In this document: in pieces, positions 8,326 through 17,232 of the stretch
Numbering within the stretch: position 1 is the first letter of the stretch
Layout: each line of letters begins with the position of its first letter
DNA from: JASHPR01 sp963795055
Lineage (GTDB): Bacteria > Actinomycetota > Actinomycetes > Streptosporangiales > Streptosporangiaceae
Assembly (NCBI GenBank): GCA_963795055.1
Contig: CAWCGJ010000042.1
Span: forward strand, 124,001-188,000
Direction: 5' to 3'
Length of the DNA stretch: 64,000 nucleotides
Program-made: the position numbers and the translations under genes
Notes under the pieces: generated by a model
Databases searched by the model: none
Seen by the model: only the letters and a program-made list of their open reading frames with translations
Told to the model about the DNA's origin: nothing

Positions 8326-9432
8326 GTGACTACGCCACTGACCAGCACGCAGAACGGAACGTCCCGGGCCGCGGTCGAGGTCCGGATGGAGGGGCTGAGC
8401 CGGCGCTACGGCCAGGTCGTCGCGCTGGACGGGCTGGACCTGACCGTGCAGGCCGGCGAACTGGTGGCCCTGCTCGGCCCGTCGGGCTGCGGCAAGACCA
8501 CCACGCTGCGGCTGCTGGCCGGGCTGGAGGACGCCGACGAAGGGCAGATCACCGTCGGCGGCGCCGACGTGACCCGGCTGCCCGCCAGCAAGCGGGACAT
8601 GGGCATGGTGTTCCAGGCCTACTCCCTGTTCCCGCACATGACCGCGCGGCAGAATGTGGCCTTCGGGCTGCGGCTGCGCCGGGTGGGCTCGGCCCAGCGG
8701 GACCGGCGGGCCATGGAGATGCTGGAGCTGGTCGGCCTGTCCGCGCAGGCGGACCGGTACCCGCACCAGATCTCCGGCGGGCAGCAGCAGCGGGTCGCCC
8801 TGGCCCGGGCCCTGGCCATCGAGCCCCAGGTGCTGCTGCTTGACGAACCACTGTCGGCGCTGGACGCCAAGGTCCGGGCGCAGCTGCGGGACCAGATCCG
8901 CCGGATCCAGCTCGAGGTCGGCATCACCACGCTGTTCGTCACCCACGACCAGGAGGAGGCGCTGGCGATCGCGGACCGGGTCGGCGTGATGCAAGACGGC
9001 CGCCTCGAGCAGCTCGCGCCGCCCACCGAGGTCTACTCGCGCCCGGCGACCGCGTTCGTGGCCGAGTTCGTCGGCCTCAGCAACCGGATGGCCGGCACGG
9101 TCAGCGGTTCGACGGTGACCGTGCGGGGCCGCGACCTGCCGCTGGTAGACCCGTCCACCCCGCCCGGGCCGGCCATCGCGCTGGTACGGCCGGAAGCGGT
9201 CACGCTGGCGTCCGACAGCACCGGCGAGTCCGGGCCGCTGACCGGCACCGTGATCGCCTCGACGTTCCTCGGCGCGACCAGCCGGGTGACCGTCGACCTC
9301 GGTGACGCCACGATCCTGGCCCAGCTCACTACCGCGGACGCGATGGAACACCCGGCGGGCAGCCGCGTCGCGCTGACGATCCGCCCGGACCCGGTGCTGG
9401 TGGCCGCCGACAAGCCGGCCGAGGGCGAGTGA
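8326..9432 (+). CDS. ABC importer 1 ATP-binding protein
   Basis: This 368-residue cytoplasmic ATPase has Walker A GPSGCGKTT, the signature SGGQQQR, Walker B LLLDEPLSALD and the switch histidine in FVTHDQEEAL. A C-terminal TOBE-like domain (about residues 245-368) is typical of PotA/PhnT/FbpC proteins. GTG start 9 bases after permease B. It powers import together with the two permeases and the lipoprotein. Closely similar to the minus-strand ATPase at 11227-12360. Confidence 0.9.
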   Translation: MTTPLTSTQNGTSRAAVEVRMEGLSRRYGQVVALDGLDLTVQAGELVALLGPSGCGKTTTLRLLAGLEDADEGQITVGGADVTRLPASKRDMGMVFQAYSLFPHMTARQNVAFGLRLRRVGSAQRDRRAMEMLELVGLSAQADRYPHQISGGQQQRVALARALAIEPQVLLLDEPLSALDAKVRAQLRDQIRRIQLEVGITTLFVTHDQEEALAIADRVGVMQDGRLEQLAPPTEVYSRPATAFVAEFVGLSNRMAGTVSGSTVTVRGRDLPLVDPSTPPGPAIALVRPEAVTLASDSTGESGPLTGTVIASTFLGATSRVTVDLGDATILAQLTTADAMEHPAGSRVALTIRPDPVLVAADKPAEGE

Positions 9433-9460
9433 GCCGGAGCGGGCGAGCGGAAGACCCAGC

Positions 9461-11116
9461 GTGAGCGGGGGACATGCGCCGCTGACCACAGATCGCCGCC
9501 TGGGGCCGGGGGCGGTGCTGCGCCGGGGGACCAGCGCCCCCTACCGGGCGGTCGAGATCACCGGCGGCGAGCCGCACCTGGTGCGCAAGGACCTCGGCGC
9601 CCCCGGTCCCGGGTTGCGCCGCGGCGCTGGCCGGCCGCTGCTCTGCCTGGCTCACGTCACCGACCTGCAGCTCGCCGACATCCAGTCGCCGACCCGGTTT
9701 GAGTTCCTGAACCGGTACTTCGCCGACCCGAGGTACGCGGAGATCGTGCCCGTGCAGCGCCCCCAGGAGGCGCTCACCGCGCACGCGGTCGACGCCACGA
9801 TGCGCACGATCAACGCCGCCCGGGGCCCGGTCACCGGGGCGGCGCCGCAACTGGCCGTAACCACAGGCGACGCGATCGACAACGCGCAGTGGAACGAGAC
9901 GCAGGCCTTCCTCGCCCTGTTCGACGGCGGCCTGGTACGGCCGGGCTCCGGCGGCCCGGGATACGTCGGCGTCCAGTCCCTGGACTGGCCCGACGATTTC
10001 TTCTGGAAGCCAGACGGCGCGGGCGCGGACGGCGAGGACCTGTTCCGGCGCGAGTTCGGCTTCCCGTACCACCCCGGGCTGCTGGAGCGCGCGCTCCAGG
10101 AGTTCCCGGCGACCGGGCTCGCCGTCCCCTGGCTGTCCTGCTTCGGCAACCACGAGGCTCTCAACCAGGGCGTCGGGACGATAACGCCCGGCGTGGCCAG
10201 GGCGCTCGTCGGCGGCCGGAAGCCGCTGCGGCTGCCGCCGGACTTCGACCATGATCGCGCGCTGGAGGTGTTTACCGAGCATCCGGAGGCCTTCATGGCC
10301 GGCCCGGACGTGGCGATCGTCGCCGACGCCGGCCGGCGGGCCATCACCCGGCGGGAATTCGTCGAGGCGCACTTCCGGCCGGGCTCGCGGCCCTTCGGGC
10401 ACGGGTTCAGCGACCGGAACCGGCTCGACGGCACGGCCTACTACGCTCACGACACCCCGGCGGCCCGGCTGATCGCGCTGGACACCGCCTGCCTCGCCGG
10501 AGGCGCCGCGGGGTGCGTCGACCACGACCAGGCCCGGTGGCTTGAGGACCGGCTGGCCGAGGTGCACTCGTCCTACCGGGGCCGGGACGGCCGCGAGGTG
10601 CGTACCGGCCACGACGATCGCCTGGTCATCCTGCTCTCCCACCACGGCAGCGACACGCTCACCAACACCCGCGGGCACAGCGGGCACGGCGAGCCGCCGC
10701 TCGGGGCCGCCGAGTTGCTCGCCGTGGCGCACCGGTTCCGCAACGTGGTGCTGTGGCTGAACGGCCACACGCACATCAACGCCATCCGCCCGCACCGCGA
10801 CTCCGGCGACCCGGCCAACGGGTTCTGGGAGGTCACCACGTGCGCGATCGCGGACTGGCCGTGCCAGTCCCGGCTGGTCGAGATCATCGACTCCGGCGGC
10901 TGCCTGTCGATCGTCTGCACGATGGTCGACCACGACACGCCGGCCGCTCCCCGGTCCCTGCGCACCGGTGACGACCTGGCCTCGCTGCACCGGGAACTGG
11001 CCGCGAACATGCCGGTCATCGGGGCCGACTCGGAGCGGTCGGGCGCGGCCGCCGACCGCAACGCCGAGCTCCGGATCAGGCCGCCGTTCCCGCTGGACCG
11101 GGTGGCCGCCTGCTAG
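9461..11116 (+). CDS. Calcineurin-like metallophosphoesterase, TIGR03767-like
   Basis: This 551-residue protein carries the dinuclear-metal motifs in order: HVTDLQL (about 66-72), TTGDAID (about 134), FGNHE (about 228), LLSHHGSD (about 391) and NGHTHIN (about 431). It is much longer than a simple calcineurin fold and matches the actinobacterial family I know as TIGR03767. No clear signal peptide is visible. It starts 29 bases after ABC importer 1 and ends convergent to ABC importer 2, so it is probably co-transcribed with importer 1. It may release phosphate from the imported compound or its product; this is inferred from context only. Confidence 0.8.
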   Translation: MSGGHAPLTTDRRLGPGAVLRRGTSAPYRAVEITGGEPHLVRKDLGAPGPGLRRGAGRPLLCLAHVTDLQLADIQSPTRFEFLNRYFADPRYAEIVPVQRPQEALTAHAVDATMRTINAARGPVTGAAPQLAVTTGDAIDNAQWNETQAFLALFDGGLVRPGSGGPGYVGVQSLDWPDDFFWKPDGAGADGEDLFRREFGFPYHPGLLERALQEFPATGLAVPWLSCFGNHEALNQGVGTITPGVARALVGGRKPLRLPPDFDHDRALEVFTEHPEAFMAGPDVAIVADAGRRAITRREFVEAHFRPGSRPFGHGFSDRNRLDGTAYYAHDTPAARLIALDTACLAGGAAGCVDHDQARWLEDRLAEVHSSYRGRDGREVRTGHDDRLVILLSHHGSDTLTNTRGHSGHGEPPLGAAELLAVAHRFRNVVLWLNGHTHINAIRPHRDSGDPANGFWEVTTCAIADWPCQSRLVEIIDSGGCLSIVCTMVDHDTPAAPRSLRTGDDLASLHRELAANMPVIGADSERSGAAADRNAELRIRPPFPLDRVAAC

Positions 11117-11124
11117 CGCCTCGT

Positions 11125-11166
11125 CCCGCCCGCTCCGGCCGGGCCGACGTCCTAGCCGCGGGCGGG
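11125..11166. terminator. Bidirectional hairpin between convergent operons
   Basis: CCCGCCCGC at 11125-11133 pairs perfectly with GCGGGCGGG at 11158-11166. The 24-base interior contains further self-complementary GGCC-rich sequence. It lies between the metallophosphoesterase stop and the convergent ATPase gene, where a shared terminator is expected. No U-run is present, as is common in actinobacteria. Confidence 0.55.
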
Positions 11167-11226
11167 CGCGGCCAGTCGACCGCCAGCAGCACGTTCGGGT
11201 CGGCGGCGGGCCCGGCGCCCCCGCGG

Positions 11227-12360
11227 TCACGGGCGCTCGGCGACCAGGACCGGCGCACCCGGCAGGCTGACCTGCACGGATGTCCCCAGCGCCATGGCGT
11301 CCGCCTCGGTGGTCAGGTGGTCCACCTTGACGGTCACGTCACCGGACAGCCGCACGGCGATCCGGGTCACCGAGCCCAGGAACGTGCGGTCGGTCACGAT
11401 CCCGTTGCCGCCGGGCTGGACCGCGATGCGCAGGCCCTCCGGGCGGACCATCACGTCGACGTCCCCGGACGGCCCGCGATCCGAGCCCTCGTGGACCGGC
11501 ACCACGGTGCCGAGCGCGCTGACCCGGTCGGCGCCCTGCATCTGTCCCGGGATGCGGTTCATGGTCCCGACGAACTCGGCGACGAACGCGGTGGCCGGCT
11601 CCGCGTAGAGCTTGCCGGGCACGTCGACCTGCTCCAGCCGGCCGTCCTTCATCACGCCGACCCGGTCGGCCATGGACAGCGCCTCTTCCTGGTCGTGCGT
11701 GACGAACAGCGTGGTGATGCCGAGCCGCTGCTGCAGCGCGCGGATCTGCTCGCGCAGCTGCAGCCGCACCTTCGCGTCCAGCGCCGACAGCGGCTCGTCG
11801 AGCAGCAGCACCCGCGGCTCGATGGCCAGGGCCCGGGCCAGCGCCACGCGCTGCTGCTGGCCGCCGGACATCTGGTGCGGGTACTTACGGGCCTGGTCGG
11901 TCAGGCCGACCATGTCCAGCAGCTCGCCCGCCCGCCGGTTCCGGCCGGCCGCGCGCAGCTTGCGCATCCGCAGCCCGAAGCCCACGTTGTCCAGCGCCGT
12001 CATGTTCGGGAACAGGCTGTAACTCTGGAACACCATGCCCATGTCCCGCTTGGCCGCGGGCACCCGGGAGATGTCCTTGCCGTCGACGCTGACCGTGCCG
12101 GTATCGGCGTACTCAAAGCCGGCCAGGATGCGCAGCGCGGTGGTCTTGCCGCAGCCGGACGGGCCGAGCAGCGCGACCAGCTCTCCCGGCGCGATGTCCA
12201 GCGACAGGCCGTGCAGGGCGCGCACGGCGCCGAACGAGCGGCTGAGATCGTGCAGGGCGACCGGCGCGCCCGCACCGTTGGCGGCGGCGCGCACGGCACC
12301 GTCCCCGGCGTTGGCGGCGGCCGCCCCCGTGCCCGCGGTCGTCCCGGCGTTCGTGGTCAT
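11227..12360 (-). CDS. ABC importer 2 ATP-binding protein
   Basis: This 377-residue ATPase has Walker A GPSGCGKTT, signature SGGQQQR, Walker B LLLDEPLSALD and FVTHDQEEAL, with a C-terminal TOBE-like region. ATG at 12360 overlaps the permease stop by 4 bases. A 35-residue Ala/Gly/Thr-rich N-terminal extension precedes the ATPase domain. Last gene of the second importer operon. It is a close paralogue of the ATPase at 8326-9432, down to the shared KRDMGMVFQ segment. Confidence 0.9.
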   Translation of the reverse strand: MTTNAGTTAGTGAAAANAGDGAVRAAANGAGAPVALHDLSRSFGAVRALHGLSLDIAPGELVALLGPSGCGKTTALRILAGFEYADTGTVSVDGKDISRVPAAKRDMGMVFQSYSLFPNMTALDNVGFGLRMRKLRAAGRNRRAGELLDMVGLTDQARKYPHQMSGGQQQRVALARALAIEPRVLLLDEPLSALDAKVRLQLREQIRALQQRLGITTLFVTHDQEEALSMADRVGVMKDGRLEQVDVPGKLYAEPATAFVAEFVGTMNRIPGQMQGADRVSALGTVVPVHEGSDRGPSGDVDVMVRPEGLRIAVQPGGNGIVTDRTFLGSVTRIAVRLSGDVTVKVDHLTTEADAMALGTSVQVSLPGAPVLVAERP

Positions 12361-13226
12361 TCTGGCTCTCCCGTGGTCTGGCTGGTTCCCCGAGGGGTGA
12401 CGGTGAACAGGGCGACCTGAGCCCCGCCGCGCTTGTGCGCTCCCCGGCCGCCGACGGACACGATGAGCATCAGCAGCAGCCAGGTGACGAACAGCGCCAG
12501 CAGCGAGGCGGCGACCGACACCGGCCCGCTGTTCTGCTCGAACTGCACGATCCACACCGGGAAGGTCACGTAGAGGGCCAGGCTGGCCATGGTGAACTCG
12601 CCGAGCACCAGCGCGACCGTGAGGACGGTGGCCGACAGCATCGCGGTCCGGATGTTGGGCAGCACCACCCGCCACAGCGTGGCCGGCCAGCCCGCGCCCA
12701 GCGAGTTCGACGCCTCGACCAGGGTCTTCAGGTCGACCGAGCGCAACCCGGCGTCGAGCGACCGGTACGCGAACGGCATGGCCAGGATCACGTACACCAG
12801 CGCGAGCAGGTACGGGGTGCTCAGCAGGAACCCGGGTGCCACCTTCAGCACGCCGATGATCAGCACGATCGGCGGGATCACGATGGGCAGGATCGTGATC
12901 CCCTCCATGCTGCGCCGCACCTGCGGCAGCCGCAGGTGCACGTAGACGGTGGTAGGCACCATGAGCACCAGCGTGAGGATCGTGGTGACCACGGCGAGGC
13001 GCAGCGACAGCTCGATCGCGTCGGCGAACCCGGCCTGCTTGAAGATGTCGGGGAAGGCCTTCAGCCCGGCGAAGCGCAGCGCCGCGTAGAGCGGGATCAG
13101 GAAGTAGGCGCCCGCGAGCAGCAGGATCACCCAGCGCCAGACCGGGTAGCTGCGCCTGCGGCCCGCGGGCCTGGTGGCGGGGGCCGGGGCCTGCGCCCCG
13201 GCCTCGACGTCAGCTACCGCAGCCAT
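12357..13226 (-). CDS. ABC importer 2 permease B
   Basis: A 289-residue PhnV/PotC-type permease with about six transmembrane segments and an EAA loop VEASNSLGAGWPATLW in the second half. It parallels permease B of importer 1 (shared VALVLGEFT versus LALGEFT segment). It overlaps the ATPase gene by 4 bases and begins 40 bases after the stop of the frameshifted permease A. Confidence 0.85.
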   Translation of the reverse strand: MAAVADVEAGAQAPAPATRPAGRRRSYPVWRWVILLLAGAYFLIPLYAALRFAGLKAFPDIFKQAGFADAIELSLRLAVVTTILTLVLMVPTTVYVHLRLPQVRRSMEGITILPIVIPPIVLIIGVLKVAPGFLLSTPYLLALVYVILAMPFAYRSLDAGLRSVDLKTLVEASNSLGAGWPATLWRVVLPNIRTAMLSATVLTVALVLGEFTMASLALYVTFPVWIVQFEQNSGPVSVAASLLALFVTWLLLMLIVSVGGRGAHKRGGAQVALFTVTPRGTSQTTGEPE

Positions 13227-13266
13227 CGCCCTTCCTTCCGCCTGTCGCAGCGGGCGCCCGCCGCGC

Positions 13267-14284
13267 CTACCGCAGCCACTTCGCCGCCCTGCGCTGCACG
13301 ATCGTGTAGCCGATCATGACGATCGCGATGATGACGACCATGATGAGGCCGAGCGCGTAGCCGAGGTTCTGCTGGCCGGCCAGGACGTTGCCGTTCAGCA
13401 GCGCCCCGATCTGGATCGGCGTCAGCGCGATCGTGCCGCCGGTGAGCGCCTCGGCAGTCGCGTACGCGGCGAAGGCGCTGCCGAACAGCAGCAGCAGGCA
13501 GCCGAGGAACGACGGGAACAGCACCGGGCCGCCGACGTAGCGCCAGTACTGCCAGGTCCCCGCGCCCATGTTCTGCGCCGCCTCGCGCCAGGCCGGCCAG
13601 GCCTTCCAGCGCGGGCAGGATGATCAGGACCATGAGCGGGATCTGGAAGTACATGTAGACGAAGAACACGCCGTACGCGCTGTACAGCGTGAAGCCGTGG
13701 TCCCAGATGTTGACGCCGAAGATGGCCTTGATCCACCCGGTGACGATGCCGGTCGTGCTGAGCGTGGCGATGAACAGGAAGGCCAGCGGGACGCCGCCGA
13801 AGTTGGCGAACACGCCGGATGCGGTGATCACGACCTGGCGCAGCCACCGGCCGCGCTTGGCCGTGAAGATCGCGTGCGCGATGAGCAGCCCGAAGATCCC
13901 CGGCACGACCGCGGTGGCGATCGAGAGCAGGATGGAGGTCTTCAGGCCGAGCAGGTAAGTACCGTGCAAGGCCGTGTTGAAGTTGCTCATCGTGAACTTG
14001 CCGGTGGTGGAGTCCTGGAACGCGGCGATCGCGATCGCGACCGTGGGCGCGATCAGGCCCAGGGCGACGTACACGCCGAACGGCACGACGCCCAGCCACC
14101 GCAGGGCGCCGTGCAGCGAGGCCTGGACCCGGCGGGGCCGGGCCCCGGAGGTGACGGCCTCCGGGGCTCCCGACCCGGGGGGGCGACCCCCCGCAGCCCC
14201 CGCCTGCCGTCCCCTCGGGCCGGCAGGCCGGCCCTCGGAGTCGGCACGGCTTACGCCGTCGGCCTGGGTCGTGCTTCCTGCCAT
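13267..14284 (-). pseudogene. ABC importer 2 permease A, broken by a frameshift
   Basis: The first part (14284 to about 13600) encodes an N-terminal cytoplasmic tail and four or five membrane segments, ending PLMVLIILPALEGL. The frame then fails. The remainder, from AWREAAQNMGAGTWQYW to RRAAKWLR, continues in another frame and stops at 13267. Compared with PAIDGLKIQWREA in the paralogue, the simplest explanation is loss of two bases near 13594-13598, turning an expected GLKPAWREA into GLAGLARG. All other residues of both halves are intact, so the break is recent or a sequencing error. If real, importer 2 lacks one permease. The Pro/Gly/Arg-rich N-terminus is longer than in the paralogue. Confidence 0.8.
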
Positions 14285-14287
14285 CGG

Positions 14288-15430
14288 CTAGCCGCCGACT
14301 TGCTTGGCCCAGTTCTGGGTGACGACGTTCTCCGCCGCGGCCTGCTGGGCCTGGCTCGGGAACGTCAGCGCGCCGGACGGGGCCGGGGGCAGCTCGGCGT
14401 ACGCGGTCTTGTCCACGGTCCCGGCGGCGACCAGCGTGGGCAGCTCGATCGGGCGCGCGAAGCCCGCGAGCCACAGGTTCTGGCCCGTGGCCGAGTAGAG
14501 GTACTCCTCCCACAGCCGGGCGGCCGCCGGGTCGGGCGCGGTGGCGCTGATCGCCTGGTCGTAGTAGGAGGCGTACGCCGCGTCCGACGGGATCACGATC
14601 TTGAAGCCCTTGACCACCGGCTTCACCTCGGAGGCGAGCAGGTAGTCCCACCACACGAGAATCGGCGTGGTGCCGTTCTGCACGGTGGTCGGCCCGCCGA
14701 TCGCGGTCGGGACGAAGTTGCCGATCGCCTTCAGGTGCGCGAAGTACTTGATGCCCGGCTCGATGTCGCCGAACGAGCCGCCGTTGGCCAGCGCCGCGGC
14801 GTAGACCGCGGCGAACGCCGCGCCCGCCGTGGTCGGGCTGTTGTTGAGGCCGATCATGTTCTTGTAGGCGGGGTTGGTCAGGCTGGCGAACGAGGTCGGC
14901 GCGACCTTGACCTTGGCCGGGTCGTAGCCGATCGCGACATAGCCGCCGTAGTCCGCGTACCAGTCGCCGTTGGCGTCCTTGGCGTCGGCCGGGATGTTGC
15001 TCCAGGTCGCCACCTTGTACGGGGCCCACAGATGGCTATTGGCCCCCTCCACGGCGAACGGCGTGCCCACGTCGACCACGTCGGGCGCGCGGCTCTGGCC
15101 CTTGAGCTGCTCCACCGCGGTGATCTCCTGGCCGCTGGAGCCCTCGGGGTTCGCATCGGTGATGTGGATGTGGTACTTCTTGCTGAAATCGCTCATGATG
15201 GCGCCGTAGTTGGCCCAGTTGCTCGGCAGCGTTATGACGTTGAGCTGGCCTTCCTTCTCCGCGGCCGTGACCAGGGCAGCCATTCCGCCGCCGGCGGCCG
15301 CTGTGGTGGCCTTTGACCAGTCCGTTGACGCGGTAGCGCCGCTCGATGAGCTACCGCTGCTGCATCCAGCGGCCAGCACGACGCCGCCAAGAAGGGCAGC
15401 AATGGCAGCGATTGTCTTCTTCCTTCGCAC
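14288..15430 (-). CDS. ABC importer 2 substrate-binding lipoprotein
   Basis: A 380-residue lipoprotein. GTG at 15430 follows GGAGGG on the minus strand and gives a short charged start (RRKK), a hydrophobic stretch and a lipobox ending VLAAGC. The mature sequence parallels importer 1's binding protein: a long stretch shares ANYG.I...F..KY, DYGGY.AIGY, LWEE.LYS and QNLWLAG.ARP.E.P. Ligand-contact residues could differ, because the central part diverges. First gene of the second importer operon. Confidence 0.85.
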   Translation of the reverse strand: MRRKKTIAAIAALLGGVVLAAGCSSGSSSSGATASTDWSKATTAAAGGGMAALVTAAEKEGQLNVITLPSNWANYGAIMSDFSKKYHIHITDANPEGSSGQEITAVEQLKGQSRAPDVVDVGTPFAVEGANSHLWAPYKVATWSNIPADAKDANGDWYADYGGYVAIGYDPAKVKVAPTSFASLTNPAYKNMIGLNNSPTTAGAAFAAVYAAALANGGSFGDIEPGIKYFAHLKAIGNFVPTAIGGPTTVQNGTTPILVWWDYLLASEVKPVVKGFKIVIPSDAAYASYYDQAISATAPDPAAARLWEEYLYSATGQNLWLAGFARPIELPTLVAAGTVDKTAYAELPPAPSGALTFPSQAQQAAAENVVTQNWAKQVGG

Positions 15431-15499
15431 CTTTCCCCCTCCGAACTGCATGACCCCGTGGGTCAGGGACGCTCGCATCGTCGCGAGGGAATGTAAAGC

Positions 15500-15521
15500 A
15501 GAGATATCTATCAAAGAGATA
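15500..15521. promoter_or_regulatory. AT-rich repeat upstream of ABC importer 2
   Basis: AGAGATA at 15500-15506 recurs at 15515-15521, and the first copy overlaps the palindrome AGATATCT. This stretch is the most AT-rich part of the 264-base gap between the binding-protein start and the TIGR03085 gene end. It sits about 70-90 bases upstream of the importer 2 start, in promoter position. It bears no resemblance to the AAACGTTT site of importer 1, so the two importers may be regulated differently. The rest of the gap shows nothing recognisable. Confidence 0.3.
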
Positions 15522-15694
15522 AAAGCGGTCTGATTCGTGAACGGTAGCGGGCTGGAAGAGGAATTTCTGCATGGCGCTTTTAGTCGCTATGCATTAAGGC
15601 ACAGTTAACAGTTGATACGGTGACCTGTAACAATGCCGTGCTGGGCAACGGGGTTAACGAGGAGTACACTGCCTGGCCCGCCCGCCCGGCCGGC

Positions 15695-16354
15695 TCAAAT
15701 CCTCCAGCGCGCCCCGGACAGGGCCGCGATCGCGTCCTCGCCGCCGTCCAGCCGGACCCGGGCCGCGGCGGTCCGGCCGAGCGCCCACAGGGTCAGCTCC
15801 GCCGGGGCCCCGGTGACGGTCACGACCGGGGTGCGCGCCTTCGCGGTGATCCGGACCCTCGGCCCGCCCGGCCGGGCCGGCTCGGGCTGGTCGTCCCGGG
15901 CGAGCTCGACGCCGACCGGCGCCTTCCGCAGCACGAACCGGGCCATCCGCAACCGCAGCCAGAGCACCTCGGTCAGGCCCGGGTCGATCTTGCGCGGCGC
16001 CCAGCCCGGCTGTGCCCGGCGCACGTCCTCGTGGTGCACGAAGTACTCGACCACGTTGGCCCGCTCATCGGCGCCGGGCAGCGCGAACAGCGAGAACTGC
16101 GGCGGGCCGGCGCGGAACGTCTGCACCAGCCGCGCATACGGCGTCCGCTCGGCCAGCCTGCGCTGGACGCTGCGGGTATGCGCGGCCAGCGGGCCCCCGA
16201 GCAGCCCGAGCCCGGCGTCGGGCCGGTGCTCCCTGAGCACCAGGTGCGCGGCGAGGTCGAGGGTCGTCCACCCCGCGCACAGGGTCGGCTCTCGGGGACC
16301 GGCCTGGTCGAGCAGCGCAGAGAGGGCAAGGCGCTCATCCCGGGCGTACCCCAT
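15695..16354 (-). CDS. TIGR03085 family DinB-like protein
   Basis: A 219-residue protein starting MGYARDERLAL, where homologues begin, although the frame is open further upstream. It has the characteristic LCAGWTTLDLAAHLVLREHRP block with the histidine expected of the DinB/mycothiol-dependent fold, and FVHHEDVRRAQPGW, a second His-rich metal-site motif. It is a conserved actinobacterial protein usually found near his/trp genes. Biochemical function unknown. It is divergent from the TIGR02234 gene. Confidence 0.8.
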   Translation of the reverse strand: MGYARDERLALSALLDQAGPREPTLCAGWTTLDLAAHLVLREHRPDAGLGLLGGPLAAHTRSVQRRLAERTPYARLVQTFRAGPPQFSLFALPGADERANVVEYFVHHEDVRRAQPGWAPRKIDPGLTEVLWLRLRMARFVLRKAPVGVELARDDQPEPARPGGPRVRITAKARTPVVTVTGAPAELTLWALGRTAAARVRLDGGEDAIAALSGARWRI

Positions 16355-16486
16355 CGTGCGATGGTAAGGCACCGGCTCCCGGCGGTGCCCGAAGGCCGTC
16401 CCGGAGCCGCGGGGCGCGGCCGGCCTATGCTGGCGGCTACCAGCCAGAAACCGATCCGCGTCCGCGAGGCGGCGGAAGGAGCGCAG

Positions 16487-17221
16487 ATGACCGCGGGCAG
16501 TCCCGCGCGCCCGGCCCGCAGCCAGCCGCGGCGCGAGCTTGCGCTGCTGCTCCTGCTCGGCGCGGCCGGGGCGGGCCTGGCCCTGCTGGCCACGCGGCAG
16601 GGCTGGGCCCGGGTCGAGACGGCCGCGCCACGGCCGCTGCCGGCCAGCGTCACCACCGTGACCGGCCAGGCCCTGGTGCCCGCCGCGGGCGCGCTCGCGC
16701 TGGCGGCCCTGGCCGGCCTGGCGGCGGTCCTGGCCACCCGGCGGGCCCTGCGGCGCATCGCCGGGGTCCTGGTGGCCGGGCTCGGCGCGGGCCTGGCCCT
16801 GGCGGTCGGCGCCGGGATCTCGCCCGCCGACGTGCTGGCGGCCGCCGCGGCCGGCGCCCCGGGCGGCTCCGGCGCCGCGGCCGGGTCGGGGGTCGGCAGC
16901 ACGACCGCGGGCAGCGGAGGGCCGGCCGGCCCGGCGGGATCGCCGCTGTCCGGCCTTTCCGGGCACGTGGTCTTCGTGAGCTTTCCCTGGCGCGGGATCG
17001 CCTTCGCCGGGGCACTCGCGGTCGTCGCGGCCGGGGTGCTGGCGGCGTGGCGGGCGGAGCGGCTGCCGGTGATGTCCAGCCGGTTCGACCCGCCGTCCCC
17101 GCCCGCCGGCCCGGAGCCGGCGGAGCCGGCGGTGCCAGCCGGAGGCCGCGGGTACCAGGGCGATTCCGCGGCGATGTGGGAGTCGCTGAGCCGGGGCGAG
17201 GATCCCACCGGCCCGGAATAA
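16487..17221 (+). CDS. TIGR02234 family Trp-region membrane protein
   Basis: A 244-residue protein with ATG 16487 six bases after GGAAGGA. It has four predicted hydrophobic segments: LLLLLGAAGAGLALLAT, an Ala-rich pair in the middle, and GIAFAGALAVVAAGVLAAW near residues 170-185. A low-complexity Gly/Ala/Ser loop lies between helices three and four. The C-terminus ends GYQGDSAAMWESLSRGEDPT, a conserved actinobacterial tail. Such proteins sit in tryptophan operons, usually just after trpE. Here trpE is missing but trpCBA follow. Function unknown. Confidence 0.85.
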   Translation: MTAGSPARPARSQPRRELALLLLLGAAGAGLALLATRQGWARVETAAPRPLPASVTTVTGQALVPAAGALALAALAGLAAVLATRRALRRIAGVLVAGLGAGLALAVGAGISPADVLAAAAAGAPGGSGAAAGSGVGSTTAGSGGPAGPAGSPLSGLSGHVVFVSFPWRGIAFAGALAVVAAGVLAAWRAERLPVMSSRFDPPSPPAGPEPAEPAVPAGGRGYQGDSAAMWESLSRGEDPTGPE

Positions 17222-17232
17222 CGGAGGTGGCA

